From contig OZ020265.1 of NCBI GenBank assembly GCA_963971285.1, positions 3,326,270-3,390,269 of the forward strand: a DNA stretch of 64,000 nucleotides. The letters are read 5' to 3'. This document shows, one piece after another, positions 51,701-55,471 of the stretch (position 1 is the first letter of the stretch; each line of letters opens with the position of its first letter). Position numbers and translations under genes: made by a program. This DNA comes from Astropecten irregularis. Lineage: Eukaryota; Echinodermata; Asteroidea; Paxillosida; Astropectinidae. Below the pieces are notes generated by a model. It worked only from the letters and a program-made list of their open reading frames with translations. It was not told where the DNA came from and did not search any database.

Positions 51701-53190
51701 ATGCACATTTATACTAGTACAATGAAACACCATTATAATGAACATGGCCCAGAATGCACAGATCCATTATAGTGAATTAAAGAACCATGTGGGCATTTCC
51801 ACAGTTGGGGACATTTTGTACTATTTAGAAGTTACCTCATCTTTGCATATTTGCATGCATTTCAAGTGGTATACTTGCTGATTCCAATGAAACATTTTTA
51901 AATTGGAGTCTTTCAAGAATGACTGATCAAGGAATAGGTCAAATTAACTTCACATGTACCTTGCGTTACCGTGGAATTGCCCTTATTGCATAGTTATTGT
52001 ACACAAACATTGGGAGCCAAGGATGGTATTCGGTATGTAGCAAATGTTCTGCATAGCAGCGTTCCACTGTATGGGATATTCTGGTGAAATAACAAATTGC
52101 CGACAGGTAAATGAATCCAAACCAAAGTTTCACACAACGTTTTTTCTAAAAATATGTTGAAATTGATTGTCTGGACCCATGGAGTGATTTGTGCATGATG
52201 ATGAAAACCAGACTTCCAGATTATCACTCTCAACATTTGGATTGTTCACTAAACATTATTCATTAAAACAGCATCCACATATGCAATAGACTGTGGTTTC
52301 TATCAACAGGGATGAGATTGGCCAATGATACAAATATCTGAAAACAGTTGATAAGGAGCATAAAAAGTCTGAAATCTGAAAATCTCCTATACTTTTGTAC
52401 ACAGCCTGTGAGGAAAACAAATCTGAAATCCAAAACAAAAATATCTGAAATCAGATTTTAATCTGAGAAATCTCATCCCTGTATCAATTACAGCTGTACA
52501 AATATTCAAACATTTCAGTGTCTATTTAATGGTACAGTACAGGATTGATAATATACCCAAACAGAAATTTACATATAACTTTCAGGGTATAAAGATAGTG
52601 CTGGAAGAATAATGCATGCACTGTTTTCAATGTTTTCTATACATGTAGATTCCGATGTTGACATGAGCTGAAAATTTCACAGGTTTGTTTTTATTCCATG
52701 ACAAATCAAATTATGAACAGTAGCTGTTACTGTTCCCAAATCAAATACCTCAAGATATTCTTTGAAGTTTCTTCCCACGCACTGCCTCACTCTGGAATTC
52801 CCTTCCCTCATCCTGTTTTCCTACAGGATATAATCTCTCTCAATTCAAACGTAATGTTAATAGTTTTCTTGCAAACAGATCTTCCTGATTGCTCTGTTTT
52901 TCTCTCCCCTTTCCTTTAGCCCTCACCTTAGAGTCGCCCTCTTGGGCCGTGTGTTGAGCAATAGAAAAAGCTGTTCTGTCACCTTTGCCAATCCTGTATT
53001 ATGCCTTTAAATCAACCTGATAAATCCATAGTACTAATATCACACTTGATCCACCGCATGTGACCTATAAAACATGTCATGTCTTACCCATCTTTGCTGA
53101 CTGTATGTTCTTGGTAAGACTCAACCAGAGATTGTATATTGATAGCTAGGTGCTCGTACATCACAGCTATTTGCTGGCAGAATTCTGCAA
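15597..53190 (-). CDS. F-BAR, C1 and tandem-SH3 adaptor, STAC-like C-terminal half (21 exons, N-terminal exon missing)
   Basis: Twenty-one GT-AG exons join with matching phases into 731 residues ending in TGA (15599-15597). Residues 1-331 form an F-BAR domain: helices with MYEHLAINIQSLVESY, DYFDLARNLECGVTNALQEA, KNNDYVLQLTGINTFNQG and a charged coiled-coil tail. Residues 384-432 form a C1 finger, H-x12-C-x2-C-x13-C-x2-C-x4-H-x2-C-x6-C. Residues 437-601 are a basic, Ser/Thr-rich linker. SH3-1 (611-664) has ALYNF, SEWWKG and GFFPSF; SH3-2 (670-727) follows after five residues with GIFPSRYL. C1 plus closely spaced tandem SH3 is the STAC arrangement; STAC proteins bind voltage-gated calcium channels. 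Vertebrate STACs as I know them lack F-BAR. Inferred role: a membrane-curvature and lipid-tethered adaptor at the plasma membrane. Two adjacent genes remain possible, with a separate STAC start in exon 11, but every junction is in frame. The start exon was not found. Confidence 0.85.
15800..16270. mobile_element. TTAA-family MITE, interrupted
   Basis: Left end CAGTACAGGACTGGTAAAAT; right end TACCAATAATGTGTCATACC then TTTAA, with the family's shared interior. A CCGATTTCATAAA element sits inside it near the right end. Confidence 0.7.
16139..16243. mobile_element. CCGATTTCATAAA foldback MITE, nested copy
   Basis: GGGGCCGATTTCATAAAGCT at the left and its mirror at the right bound 105 bp of palindrome. 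It splits the TTAA-family element between GTGACCT and TGTACCAA. Confidence 0.8.
16363..16503 (-). CDS. F-BAR gene exon 20: end of SH3-1, start of SH3-2 (residues 647-693)
   Basis: GEVNGACGFFPSFCVTSLKP then REQVVRVTHTYKAPSDVKDG; donor GTTTGT. The very short inter-SH3 linker is a STAC feature. Confidence 0.93.
16504..17663 (-). other. F-BAR gene intron 19 (1.2 kb)
   Basis: Contains a GATCTTAGG-rich foldback-like stretch (16640-16740) related to the GGTCGATTTCAC elements. I see nothing else that I recognise. Open frames at 16858-17127 (+) and 17502-17152 (-) match no family known to me. Confidence 0.5.
17664..17715 (-). CDS. F-BAR gene exon 19: middle of SH3-1 (residues 630-646)
   Basis: PGDRVHVIDSSGSEWWK, donor GTAAGT. 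It contains the double Trp of the ligand groove. In vertebrate STAC3 the Trp at this place is the site of the Native American myopathy change. Confidence 0.93.
17969..18236 (-). mobile_element. SINE family 2 copy with pol III boxes
   Basis: Read on the minus strand it starts ATGGGGGCATAGGTGGCAAG, has B box GGTTCGATCCC near 18184-18174, then CTCCGGGTTCTCCGGTTTTC and the GGCTGCCAG block. Head and body match the 49-kb copy. Confidence 0.78.
18674..18880 (+). mobile_element. SINE family 1 copy
   Basis: Leader GATATAGCAGTATGTGAGTG, then TTGACTATTAGGGACACCAC, degraded tRNA-like boxes (GGTTTGAATCCC) and TTTTTAATGACTTAAAG at the end. Confidence 0.75.
18933..19104. mobile_element. partial GGGGCCAATTTCATAGAGCT element
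   Basis: The right half only: CAAACAGGATTACCAACC, TATTCGGCCATTGTTTGCTG, GGTGCTTAAGCAAA and the terminal CTCTATGAAATCTGCCCC. Confidence 0.7.
19147..19229 (-). CDS. F-BAR gene exon 18: start of SH3-1 (residues 602-629)
   Basis: EPNLSSSEQDFVALYNFEGM then MRDDLSL and a split Arg; donor GTAGGT. It contains the ALYxF signature and RT loop of an SH3 domain. Confidence 0.93.
19813..20862 (+). repeat. 37-bp minisatellite, about 27 units
   Basis: The unit is CAGTGCCTACAGGTGCAGCT followed by TCAATCAATCCATCAAT. Variants differ at GTGCC/GTACC and GTGCAG/GTTCAG, and some units carry 12 extra bases of CCATCAATCAAT. No forward frame has a stop, so three long open frames appear, each reading the same 37-residue repeat out of step. 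It lies between splice sites of the F-BAR gene and is not taken as coding. Confidence 0.95.
21405..21760. mobile_element. GGGGCCAATTTCATAGAGCT element, interrupted
   Basis: Left end GGGGTCAATTTCATTGAGCT, right end AGCTCTATGAAATTGG. A GCGCTCCGCAC foldback is inserted after GGATTACGACCAAA. Confidence 0.75.
21494..21649. mobile_element. TAGCGCTCCGCAC foldback, nested
   Basis: Inverted ends TAGCGCTCCGCACTAA and GTGCGGAGCGCTA. The interior has the family's ACGTCACA, CAGACAAACATTG and CTATTTTTAGCGCATG words. Family members lie at 43.4, 49.1, 51.2 and 62.8 kb. Confidence 0.8.
21928..22112. mobile_element. CCCAATTTCATGGAATCC-type fragment
   Basis: AGCCCAATTTCATGGAATGT is followed by TTGTGCTTACG and ATAAGCAAGACTTTCTAGGC. 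It matches the left part of 58987-59769. Confidence 0.55.
22549..22820. mobile_element. element with TTAACCCTAACCCT end, copy 2
   Basis: Starts TTAACCCTAACCCTCCTGCA and ends TGTAATAGGGTTA. The interior repeats TTGTGTGGTAAGTGTATA. It relates to 11801-12009. Confidence 0.6.
22898..22959 (-). CDS. F-BAR gene exon 17 (residues 582-601)
   Basis: SVSRQVVRPRRRSKVSFADQ, donor GTGGGC. A strongly basic end of the linker, just before SH3-1. Confidence 0.83.
23727..24102. mobile_element. foldback element, ACTGATCTATGCAAACTGGA ends, interrupted
   Basis: The left arm ACTGATCTATGCAAACTGGA then TAGGTCGCG is mirrored at the right as CGCGGCCTATCCAGTTTGTA, but the last ten bases (ATAGATCAGT) are displaced by an inserted GGGCCTGTTTGTTT element. 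Confidence 0.75.
23973..24092. mobile_element. GGGCCTGTTTGTTT palindromic MITE, copy 2, nested
   Basis: GGGCCTGTTTGTTTCACGCA at the left and GAACAAACAGGCCC at the right. The centre carries CCGGATCCTATTTTAGCGTA, as in the other copies. Confidence 0.82.
24361..24597. mobile_element. MITE, GGGCCTTTTCGAAACGGAG ends
   Basis: Left GAGGGCCTTTTCGAAACGGA, right CTGTTTTGAAATTGAAAAGG then CCC. CAGGCTCCAG-type words link it to 27301-27440 and 38526-38690. Confidence 0.6.
24813..24948. mobile_element. palindromic MITE with 8-bp target duplication (hAT-like)
   Basis: AAGAGTAT occurs directly on both sides (24805-24812 and 24949-24956). The ends AAGGCCTTATCCCAAATCTC and its mirror are shared with 5458-5594. 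An 8-bp duplication is typical of the hAT superfamily. Confidence 0.82.
25548..26330 (+). repeat. 33-bp minisatellite, about 23 units
   Basis: The unit is CTCATCCTCACTGAGGCAAG then AGATTAGATGGAG. It varies at CATC/CAGC/CAACC and CAAG/CAGG. Each unit contains the perfect 11-base palindrome CCTCACTGAGG and a GAGCTC site. Unit length is a multiple of three, but there is no start codon in the open frames. Confidence 0.95.
26514..26587 (-). CDS. F-BAR gene exon 16 (residues 556-581)
   Basis: The frame fixed by the neighbours reads SPSTSSNRRKILETYGKSMS then FDTHR and a split Cys; donor GTAAGT. Confidence 0.83.
27301..27440. mobile_element. MITE, GGGGGTTTACGAAACAGAGG ends
   Basis: The left end is mirrored at the right as CCGTTTCGTAAACCCCCT. 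The interior has CAGGCTCAGGCTCAGGCTCC and TAACGGGTATCAAAATAGAG. It ends 23 bases from exon 15. Confidence 0.8.
27464..27692 (-). CDS. F-BAR gene exon 15: Ser/Thr-rich linker (residues 481-555)
   Basis: VEEVDPVYEAIKCAASLSGG leads into a Ser/Thr-rich low-complexity stretch (TISASQSTASTTGSTTGSTS), then a Lys-rich end. Donor GTACAT leaves two bases of a Ser codon. Probably disordered. Confidence 0.85.
27803..27985 (+). mobile_element. SINE family 1 copy
   Basis: Leader GGCTTCTGACTGCCAAACGA, tRNA-like part with AGCTCAGTTGGTGAGAGCGC and GGTTCAAATCC, tail CTTTTCAATGACTGA. Confidence 0.8.
28148..28385 (-). mobile_element. SINE family 1 copy, opposite strand
   Basis: The minus strand reads leader, GACTATTAGGGCCACCACCA, TAGCTCAGTTGGTAGAGCAC, degraded B box GTTTGAATCCC, then the TTCACTTTCCGATGAC body. 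With 27803-27985 it forms a head-to-head inverted SINE pair about 160 bp apart. Confidence 0.8.
28497..28569 (-). CDS. F-BAR gene exon 14 (residues 456-480)
   Basis: VDKRKMLRRQKSSSELELPR then QFDF and a split Ser; donor GTAAGT. It repeats the K-x-x-RRQ-x-S motif of exon 13. Confidence 0.85.
29258..29611. mobile_element. TTAA-flanked MITE, main family
   Basis: TTAAAGTGACTATCATACTT at the left, AAAGTATGATATTACCTTTA then A at the right. Interior blocks are shared with 55848-56205. Confidence 0.78.
29941..30424. mobile_element. CCGATTTCACTAACGCTTTG foldback with inserted retrotransposon tail
   Basis: The ends GGGGCCGATTTCACTAACGC and GCAAAGTGTTAGTGAAACCG then GCCCC are inverted. Between about 29990 and 30312 lies a unique segment ending in GAACTGAACTAAACTGAACT repeats, like the 3' tail of a CR1/L2-type LINE. 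Confidence 0.6.
30552..30608 (-). CDS. F-BAR gene exon 13 (residues 437-455)
   Basis: Nineteen codons, EKPNKVFRRQGSVRDIKPL; donor GTACAT. Basic linker with an RRQGS motif. Confidence 0.8.
30609..32349 (-). other. F-BAR gene intron 12 (1.7 kb)
   Basis: One GGGGCCAATTTCATAGAGCT element (31917-32159). The stretch 30620-31900 holds nothing I recognise; open frames there are short and unlike known proteins. Confidence 0.55.
31917..32159. mobile_element. GGGGCCAATTTCATAGAGCT element
   Basis: A full-length copy with inverted ends and internal GCTTAAGCA hairpins. TATACCAGCCAAAACTCCTT is the shared middle block. Confidence 0.82.
32350..32441 (-). CDS. F-BAR gene exon 12: C1 second half (residues 407-436)
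   Basis: ILKQGLRCKMCKTNVHHRCQ then DAMTECRGAV, acceptor GTTGACAG, donor GTATGC. It supplies the remaining zinc ligands. The last Cys spacing is x6, one shorter than the usual C1 pattern. Confidence 0.93.
32471..32750. mobile_element. GGGGCCAATTTCATAGAGCT element, near exon 12
   Basis: AGGCCAATTTCATACAGCTG at the left, with a duplicated TTAAGCACAACAATTTGC; right end GTATGAAATTGGCCC. It starts about 30 bases from exon 12's acceptor side. Confidence 0.8.
32980..33440. mobile_element. rearranged TTAA-family MITE
   Basis: Contains the family words TTCTTCCTGAAATGCTGTAT, TTTCCGATGATGACATGAGC and GCAGCTGTTCTACCAACG, ending CCCTTTAAAG. The left end is not clear. Confidence 0.55.
33594..33927. mobile_element. 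TTAA-flanked MITE, main family, next to exon 11
   Basis: TTAAAGGTATAATACATGAT at the left and CAATCCTGTACTGTACCTTC at the right. It ends only about 25 bases from exon 11's donor (minus strand). Confidence 0.75.
33952..34174 (-). CDS. F-BAR gene exon 11: C1 first half (residues 332-406)
   Basis: A strong acceptor (pyrimidine tract ending GTGTATTAG) gives LELFTPSILSWKMSNGHAQT, followed by HCFQDHNFKKLTFCDHC. That supplies the first His and two Cys of the C1 zinc finger; Gly is split to exon 12. An internal ATG at 34138-34136 has A at -3 and could start a shorter, STAC-only product. Confidence 0.92.
34293..34443 (-). mobile_element. Penelope-like terminal-repeat fragment (tentative)
   Basis: The minus strand reads GGCCAGAGACCAGTGGCCGA then AACGTTAAG: a GGCC stem followed by GAAAC, as in degraded hammerhead boxes. 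GCGGAGACACCAT and the CACCGGTCC block are shared with 53419-53649. Confidence 0.45.
34541..35231 (+). repeat. 130-bp tandem array, 5.3 units
   Basis: Units begin at 34541, 34671, 34801, 34930, 35060 and 35190 (partial) with AAGAAAGACCTTGCCTAACA. Each includes GACCGGAAGTAGAGGTCACT. Units differ by only a few bases. Confidence 0.95.
35498..35525. repeat. perfect 12-bp stem hairpin
   Basis: AGCTTTTCCGCA, loop ACTA, TGCGGAAAAGCT. A related single arm (GAGCTTTTCCGCTCC) lies at about 34467, left of the 130-bp array. The array is therefore bracketed by copies of this motif and of TTAGAATTAGA. Confidence 0.85.
35746..36370 (-). pseudogene. non-LTR retrotransposon reverse transcriptase, 3' part, frameshifted
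   Basis: Pieces in successive frames resemble the end of a CR1/L2-type RT: WCDRHFLTINVKKTKEMIVD, FRRNT.., EYKYPGT, then KAMQRMFFLRKLKQF, RFERIRKMAQRS, then VHFILSDPTHPLFDCFVFNR and RLCVPRTNLTRYKQSFVPNS, ending at TAG 35748-35746. At least two frameshifts (near 36190 and 35930) break it. The 5' part is absent, as usual for 5'-truncated LINE copies. Confidence 0.85.
36795..36925. mobile_element. foldback made of two SINE family 1 tails
   Basis: The left arm ATCAAATAACCACAAGGGAA is the inverse SINE tail; the right arm (CAGTCAATTTTTC, TTCACTTTTCAATGG) is a direct tail. The same arrangement occurs at 50110-50270. Confidence 0.6.
37303..37662. mobile_element. TTAA-flanked MITE, main family
   Basis: TTAAAGGTATAATACATGAT at the left; TACCAATCCTGTAATATATC at the right. 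The interior has ACACTTTGTCTGATC and TTTCAGGCGGAAATATTTTA. Confidence 0.78.
37971..38163. mobile_element. possible MITE, CCTTTTCCCACTAT ends
   Basis: GGCCTTTTCCCACTATCT at the left and ATAGTGTGAAAATCC at the right are roughly inverted. The interior contains GGTTCAGC/GGTTCCAACC words. Confidence 0.4.
38324..38441 (-). CDS. F-BAR gene exon 10 (residues 293-331)
   Basis: IKAHQQLQHAKAAEILRKIY through EAKRAQ, ending on a whole codon before donor GTTTGT. Charged coiled-coil end of the F-BAR half. Confidence 0.87.
38526..38690. mobile_element. MITE of the GGGTTTACGAAACAG/CAGGCTC group
   Basis: Contains GATTCTCTGGTTTAAAAATG, CATGAGCATGAGTCTAAGCC and CTGTTTTGAAAAGGCCC, which match 24361-24597. The left end is unclear. 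Confidence 0.5.
38742..38812 (-). CDS. F-BAR gene exon 9 (residues 269-292)
   Basis: VGELERSICTGKEDIARFKK then QHD and a split Ser completed by exon 10; donor GTCAGT. Coiled coil. Confidence 0.85.
39215..39295 (-). CDS. F-BAR gene exon 8 (residues 242-268)
   Basis: VFAEGKLVLNLATEKVLREK then YDTLMKE; donor GTAAGC. Amphipathic helix of the F-BAR extension. Confidence 0.85.
39467..39777. mobile_element. CCCAATATCATGGAATCCGT element
   Basis: GGGCCCAATATCATGGAATC on the left; AACAGATTCAATGAAATTGG on the right. Internal TTTGCTTACGG and GCTTACGGATTCCATGAAAC copies. Confidence 0.65.
39867..40108. mobile_element. GGGGCCAATTTCATAGAGCT element
   Basis: GGGGCCAAATTCATAGAGCT and the mirrored right end CAGCTCTTTGAAATTGGCTC. 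The middle has TATTCGGCCATTGCTGAAGC. Confidence 0.8.
40206..40346 (-). CDS. F-BAR gene exon 7 (residues 195-241)
   Basis: LHEHGHHMDTIIDAMQNIEL, then a polar stretch ending DSNATG; donor GTGAGT. This is the end of the F-BAR core with a loop. Confidence 0.88.
40347..41810 (-). other. F-BAR gene intron 6 (1.5 kb)
   Basis: I see no repeat or gene that I recognise. Short open frames on both strands around 40766-41022 match nothing known to me. Confidence 0.5.
41811..41891 (-). CDS. F-BAR gene exon 6 (residues 168-194)
   Basis: EIERVNGDIAEMVIQGIITH then AELTKSK, phase 0 at both ends, donor GTAGAG. F-BAR helix. Confidence 0.88.
42055..42277. mobile_element. GGGGCCAATTTCATAGAGCT element
   Basis: GGGCCAATTTCATTGAGCTA at the left and CTCTATGAAATTGGCCCC at the right. 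The full interior is present. Confidence 0.8.
42824..42937 (-). CDS. F-BAR gene exon 5 (residues 130-167)
   Basis: Thirty-eight codons with NKNNDYVLQLTGINTFNQG and LPSLNK; donor GTAAGT. The NDYVLxLxxxN word is a family signature of F-BAR helix 3 (compare N-E/D-Y-L/V-L in Fes/Fer and srGAP). Confidence 0.92.
43437..43572. mobile_element. GCGCTCCGCAC-family foldback
   Basis: TAGTGCTGCGCACTTGCGCT at the left, ATTAGTGCGGAACGCTATAA at the right. The interior has AAATAGCACC, CAGACAAACATTGCAACG and TGACGTCA. Confidence 0.75.
43763..43882. mobile_element. GGGCCTGTTTGTTT palindromic MITE, copy 3
   Basis: GGGCTTGTTTGTTTAATGCA and the mirrored TTAAACAAACAGGCCC. The centre is CCGGATCTCATTTTAGCGTG. Confidence 0.82.
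44474..44625 (+). mobile_element. SINE family 1 copy, 3' truncated
   Basis: Leader GGTATGTGAGTGGTTTCGTG and ACTATTAGGGATACCACCAA, then GGATGGCTCAGTTGATAGAG and GCCGGTTCAAAT, where it stops. Confidence 0.78.
45302..45576 (+). mobile_element. dispersed ~280-bp repeat with CCAAT motifs, copy 2
   Basis: Direct-orientation partner of 14414-14695. It includes CACATCAGCCAATCAGATCT, GATTGGTCAAAACCTAGAGG and a hairpin end (TAGACTCTCGCTCGCTGTAC ... GTCTATCACA). Confidence 0.7.
45577..45738. mobile_element. GGGATGAGATT...AATCTCATCCC-type element, diverged
   Basis: Shares TCTGAAATCAGATTAAAATC and CTTTTGTACA words with 52309-52480 and the broken copy at 48975-49536. Confidence 0.5.
45957..46671. repeat. 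long inverted repeat, 267-bp arms, 181-bp spacer
   Basis: Left arm 45957-46223, GAACGCCATCAGTGCCTTCG to TGTTGTATCGTCATGCC; right arm 46405-46671 is its near-perfect inverse. The arms are built of diverged units around TTCGTCATTCC and GTTTTGTGGTTTCGTC. It lies in intron 4 of the F-BAR gene, 48 bases from the exon 4 donor. A transcript would fold into a very long hairpin. Confidence 0.93.
46720..46782 (-). CDS. F-BAR gene exon 4 (residues 109-129)
   Basis: Encodes LEKEYSDAWHKMQRDGKVNI then K, acceptor CTTACAG, donor GTATGT. It continues the heptad helix. A long inverted repeat starts 48 bases into the following intron. Confidence 0.9.
47380..47489. mobile_element. CCGATTTCATAAA foldback MITE
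   Basis: GGGGCCGATTTCATAAAACT with its mirrored end AGCTTTATGAAATCGGCCCC. GACGCCTCGCAG/GCGACGCGCC centre. Confidence 0.85.
48506..48781. mobile_element. GC-rich MITE, CCCTTTTCACACTGCA ends
   Basis: GCCCTTTTCACACTGCAGAG at the left and TCCAGTGTGAAACCCCTT at the right. AACACCCTAGCAACCATTCA and several CCCGGGGA words recur at 56771-56946. Confidence 0.75.
49031..49451 (-). mobile_element. SINE family 2 copy with 7-bp target duplication
   Basis: ACAAAAT flanks it on both sides (49027-49033 and 49452-49458). The minus strand runs from tRNA-like head (GGTGGCAAGTGCTTTAGGCA) to an (ATT)n tail at 49031. It is itself split by a GCGCTCCGCAC foldback. Confidence 0.8.
49085..49216. mobile_element. GCGCTCCGCAC-family foldback, innermost layer
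   Basis: TAGCACTGCACACTTGCACT on the left, TTAGTGCAGAACGCTAT on the right. Inserted between GCTGAAT and TGCGAAG of the SINE, which are contiguous in the copy at 10120-10140. Confidence 0.8.
49655..49807 (-). CDS. F-BAR gene exon 3 (residues 58-108)
   Basis: Fifty-one codons, DYFDLARNLECGVTNALQEA through LWQEMELNNSNLLK, with acceptor TTTTCGCAG and donor GTATTT. This is the long second F-BAR helix. Confidence 0.9.
50110..50270. mobile_element. foldback made of SINE family 1 pieces
   Basis: The left part reads the SINE inverted (GGAGCGGGATTTGAACCAGC); the right part reads it direct (CAGTCAATTTTTCTTTGTTC, CAGTTTCCCTTGTGGTTATT). Confidence 0.65.
50757..50908. mobile_element. diverged TTTCACCAAACTCATCGTAA foldback
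   Basis: TTGATTTCACCAAACTCATC at the left and AAAGCTTCATAAAATTGTCC at the right, loosely inverted. Related to 58731-58870. Confidence 0.5.
51234..51421. mobile_element. GCGCTCCGCAC-family foldback
   Basis: ATAGCACTCCACACTAATGA then CGTCACA at the left, CAAGTGCAGAGCGCTAT at the right. The interior includes GCAATGTTTGTCTGAGATCC and TGACGTCA. Confidence 0.75.
51570..51639 (-). CDS. F-BAR gene exon 2 (residues 35-57)
   Basis: Encodes MRSHKWFADAWVKILNQYSD then VSS before donor GTAAGT. The WxxAWxxIL pattern is typical of the short second F-BAR segment. Confidence 0.88.
52309..52480. mobile_element. GGGATGAGATT ... AATCTCATCCC element, intact copy
   Basis: GGGATGAGATTGGCCAATGA on the left and GAGAAATCTCATCCCT on the right. 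The interior repeats ATCTGAAATC words. Confidence 0.75.
52526..53010. mobile_element. TTAA-flanked MITE, main family, long copy
   Basis: TTAATGGTACAGTACAGGAT at the left; CCAATCCTGTATTATGCCTT then TAA at the right. About 230 bp of foreign sequence (about 52740-52970, including CTTCCCACGCACTGCCTCAC) lies inside and may be a LINE fragment. Confidence 0.7.
53088..53190 (-). CDS. F-BAR gene exon 1 of those visible (residues 1-34)
   Basis: After acceptor GTTACAG, two bases close a split codon, then AEFCQQIAVMYEHLAINIQS and on to VSKDG before donor GTAAGA. It corresponds to the first long F-BAR helix. One base of the split codon, and the initiator, come from an upstream exon that I could not identify. 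Confidence 0.85.
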
Positions 53191-53418
53191 CTGTAACCAA
53201 CAAAATGAATATAAAATGTAAATTACAAAAATAAGATTGATAGCATCTCACGTGTCTGCTTGTAGGCATTTGACAACTGTGGTAATAACTTATCAAAAAG
53301 CATCTCTCTGCCACACAGCCATGAGCATTCTGATACCAATCACAGCATGATTGTCATGCTTGGACTATGTATAGTTTGCATAATGTTTGTACTGACTAAT
53401 TTACATCTTGTAATTAAG

Positions 53419-53649
53419 AAGGTTTGCGGAGACACCATGTATGAACTCTTTTATACATGGAGATGTGTGGTTCTGAAAAGAAGTTTGATCTCAAGATTCC
53501 GCCCAGTGTACTTTGGCTATCCTAAAAGAGTGTCAGCTACAGGACAGCTAGAGTCCACTGGCCGGAACGTCAAGATCAAACTTCTCATCGGTTCTTTTCA
53601 GAACCACACATTGTTATAGAATTTGACATGGTGTCTCCGCAAACCTCCT
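53419..53649. mobile_element. foldback with AAGGTTTGCGGAGACACCAT ends, possible Penelope-like repeat
   Basis: The ends AAGGTTTGCGGAGACACCAT and ATGGTGTCTCCGCAAACCT pair; so do GTGGTTCTGAAAAGAAGTTT and its inverse. The right half reads GTCCACTGGCCGGAACGTCA, the same block as in 34293-34443. Confidence 0.65.
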
Positions 53650-53840
53650 TTATTGCGTTACTTCCACCATGCAAAGCTTCAAATCCTACTCATCACTTTA
53701 AACTCTCAGTAAAATGACTAACATGACTGGCCCCCTTTACCATGTTTTGTGCCATATACATCTTGTCTGCAAACAAGTATTTGGAGTACAGTATTTGGAA
53801 TTCAAACTGACCAAAAGGCAACACACAGGTCAAACAGACA

Positions 53841-53866
53841 TTGTTGTTGTTGTTGTTGTTGTTATT
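53841..53866 (+). repeat. (GTT)n microsatellite
   Basis: About eight GTT units. Confidence 0.9.
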
Positions 53867-54984
53867 TTTCTATAAAGTTCATATCTGACCCATCAGTAGA
53901 CACAACTGTGTCCCCCTTTAACAATGACGCATGTACTTTCTACATGTACAGTACACCAGAGGATGTTGTGTTATATGACATTTATGAAAGATGTGGGAGA
54001 ATAGGGGTCAAATTCCAATAAAGTTCTCATCATAGAATTAAAGTAGAGTTTACAAGTGAATATCAAGATGTGATGTGAATGTGCATGTTGTGTGTCGGAT
54101 GACCAATGGACAATCTCTGAGATTAAATCACATATTCTTTCAGGCATTATATGGACATCCAGGTACTTTCATTCTCATGAACTTGACAACTGATGAAAAT
54201 AACATGTAGATGGCAAAGCTACGGACAAATCACGTACACACCGTCCATCGTCAGGTCGTGATGCAGAATTGTTTTCCCAAATTTTTTTGTAAAGAAGCAG
54301 ATATTGTGTTTTGTATGACTGCCATTGTCAAGTCATACATGTAGTTTGTCCTCAGACAAATAGTCCTTCTTTGAAGTACTGTATGTAAACAATCTTGGCA
54401 GCAGTTATTGTCTAAAAGCCATACCCTTTGCCACTTTGTTTTCATCGCTCTAAGGTCTGTGAGTTGATTGACGTCACTCCGCGCTGAATTATATGGGCCA
54501 TGTAGTAGTCATGGTTCTTGCTACATGTGAGTATTTGACATAGGAATACAAATCTGCAACACAAAATTGTTTTTTGAAGGCCTTTTAATTCTAATAATTT
54601 TGAATTAAGCTTTTAATTTATTTTTCTGACTCACACACAACCTAGAGTGTCCTACTCATTGATTGATGCATTCTTTAAAATGTCATTTCATCCTTTCACC
54701 ATACACATATTATTCATTGTAAGATGCTTTATACTCAACAATGGGTTTGTCTCAGCTCTTCATCTTGCAGCATAAATCATTCATGCCATAAATATCAGTC
54801 TGTAGACCTATTGTGCACGTACAGTGTAATATGTCACCCCAGAGTAATAAATGCAAGGGCATCATGTCAGTCTTCATCAATGCAGATTTGTATCTCTGGC
54901 ATGTATTCAAAGCATGATGTCATTCCTCAATTTTAATTTTGAGCCTGAGTATACTGTACTCCATTAAACTTGTCACTTAGCCTT

Positions 54985-55080
54985 CGATAAATGCGTTAGG
55001 CCCTCCTACATGTAACTCCAAGCAATTTATAAATTTCAGGTCATTATTTTGGCTGATGAGCAGTTTGCAGCAATTCAGAC
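54985..55080 (+). mobile_element. fragment of the CTTCGA..GGCCCTCCTA repeat
   Basis: TTAGCCTTCGATAAATGCGT, GGCCCTCC and then TTTCAGGTCATTATTTTGGC. The last block also follows GAGTTAGGAGGCC at about 44800 and recurs inverted at 60890-60920. Confidence 0.5.
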
Positions 55081-55087
55081 ATTTTAA

Positions 55088-55256
55088 AAGCTGAACAAAG
55101 ATAATTGACTAAATTGGGGACACCACCAACATAGGGCTGGATGGCTAAGTAGGTACAGTAAGAGCACCTGAGTACGGTACATGTATTCCGGAGGTCCCTA
55201 GTTCAAATCCCACTCAGCCATTTTTTTCTTTGTTCACTTTTCAATGACATGTTAAA
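55088..55256 (+). mobile_element. SINE family 1 copy
   Basis: AAGATAATTGACTAAATTGG, GGGCTGGATGGCTAAGTAGG (A box region), AGTTCAAATCCCACTC (B box region), TTCACTTTTCAATGAC tail. Confidence 0.78.
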
Positions 55257-55471
55257 TTAGCAATAAATTATTTAAAAAACTGAATGACCCAAACCCTTGC
55301 CTAGCACAGTCTGCTCTGGCATAATCAGATAATACACTCATGTTTCTTCTCTCCATTGAAAAGAATTGATGGTGACCAAGATAAGATTGAAAGAAACAGA
55401 AGTTTGTATTCAACAAAATCAGCTTTCATACTAATGTAACAACAGCACAGATGCTAACACTGTGTTTAAGT

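Noticed and set aside
15597..53190. Two separate genes (an F-BAR gene and a STAC gene)
   Set aside because: Not fully excluded, but exon 10 ends and exon 11 begins in phase 0 with a strong acceptor, the peptide reads through, and no stop or 3' exon for an F-BAR-only gene was seen. Kept as the main alternative.
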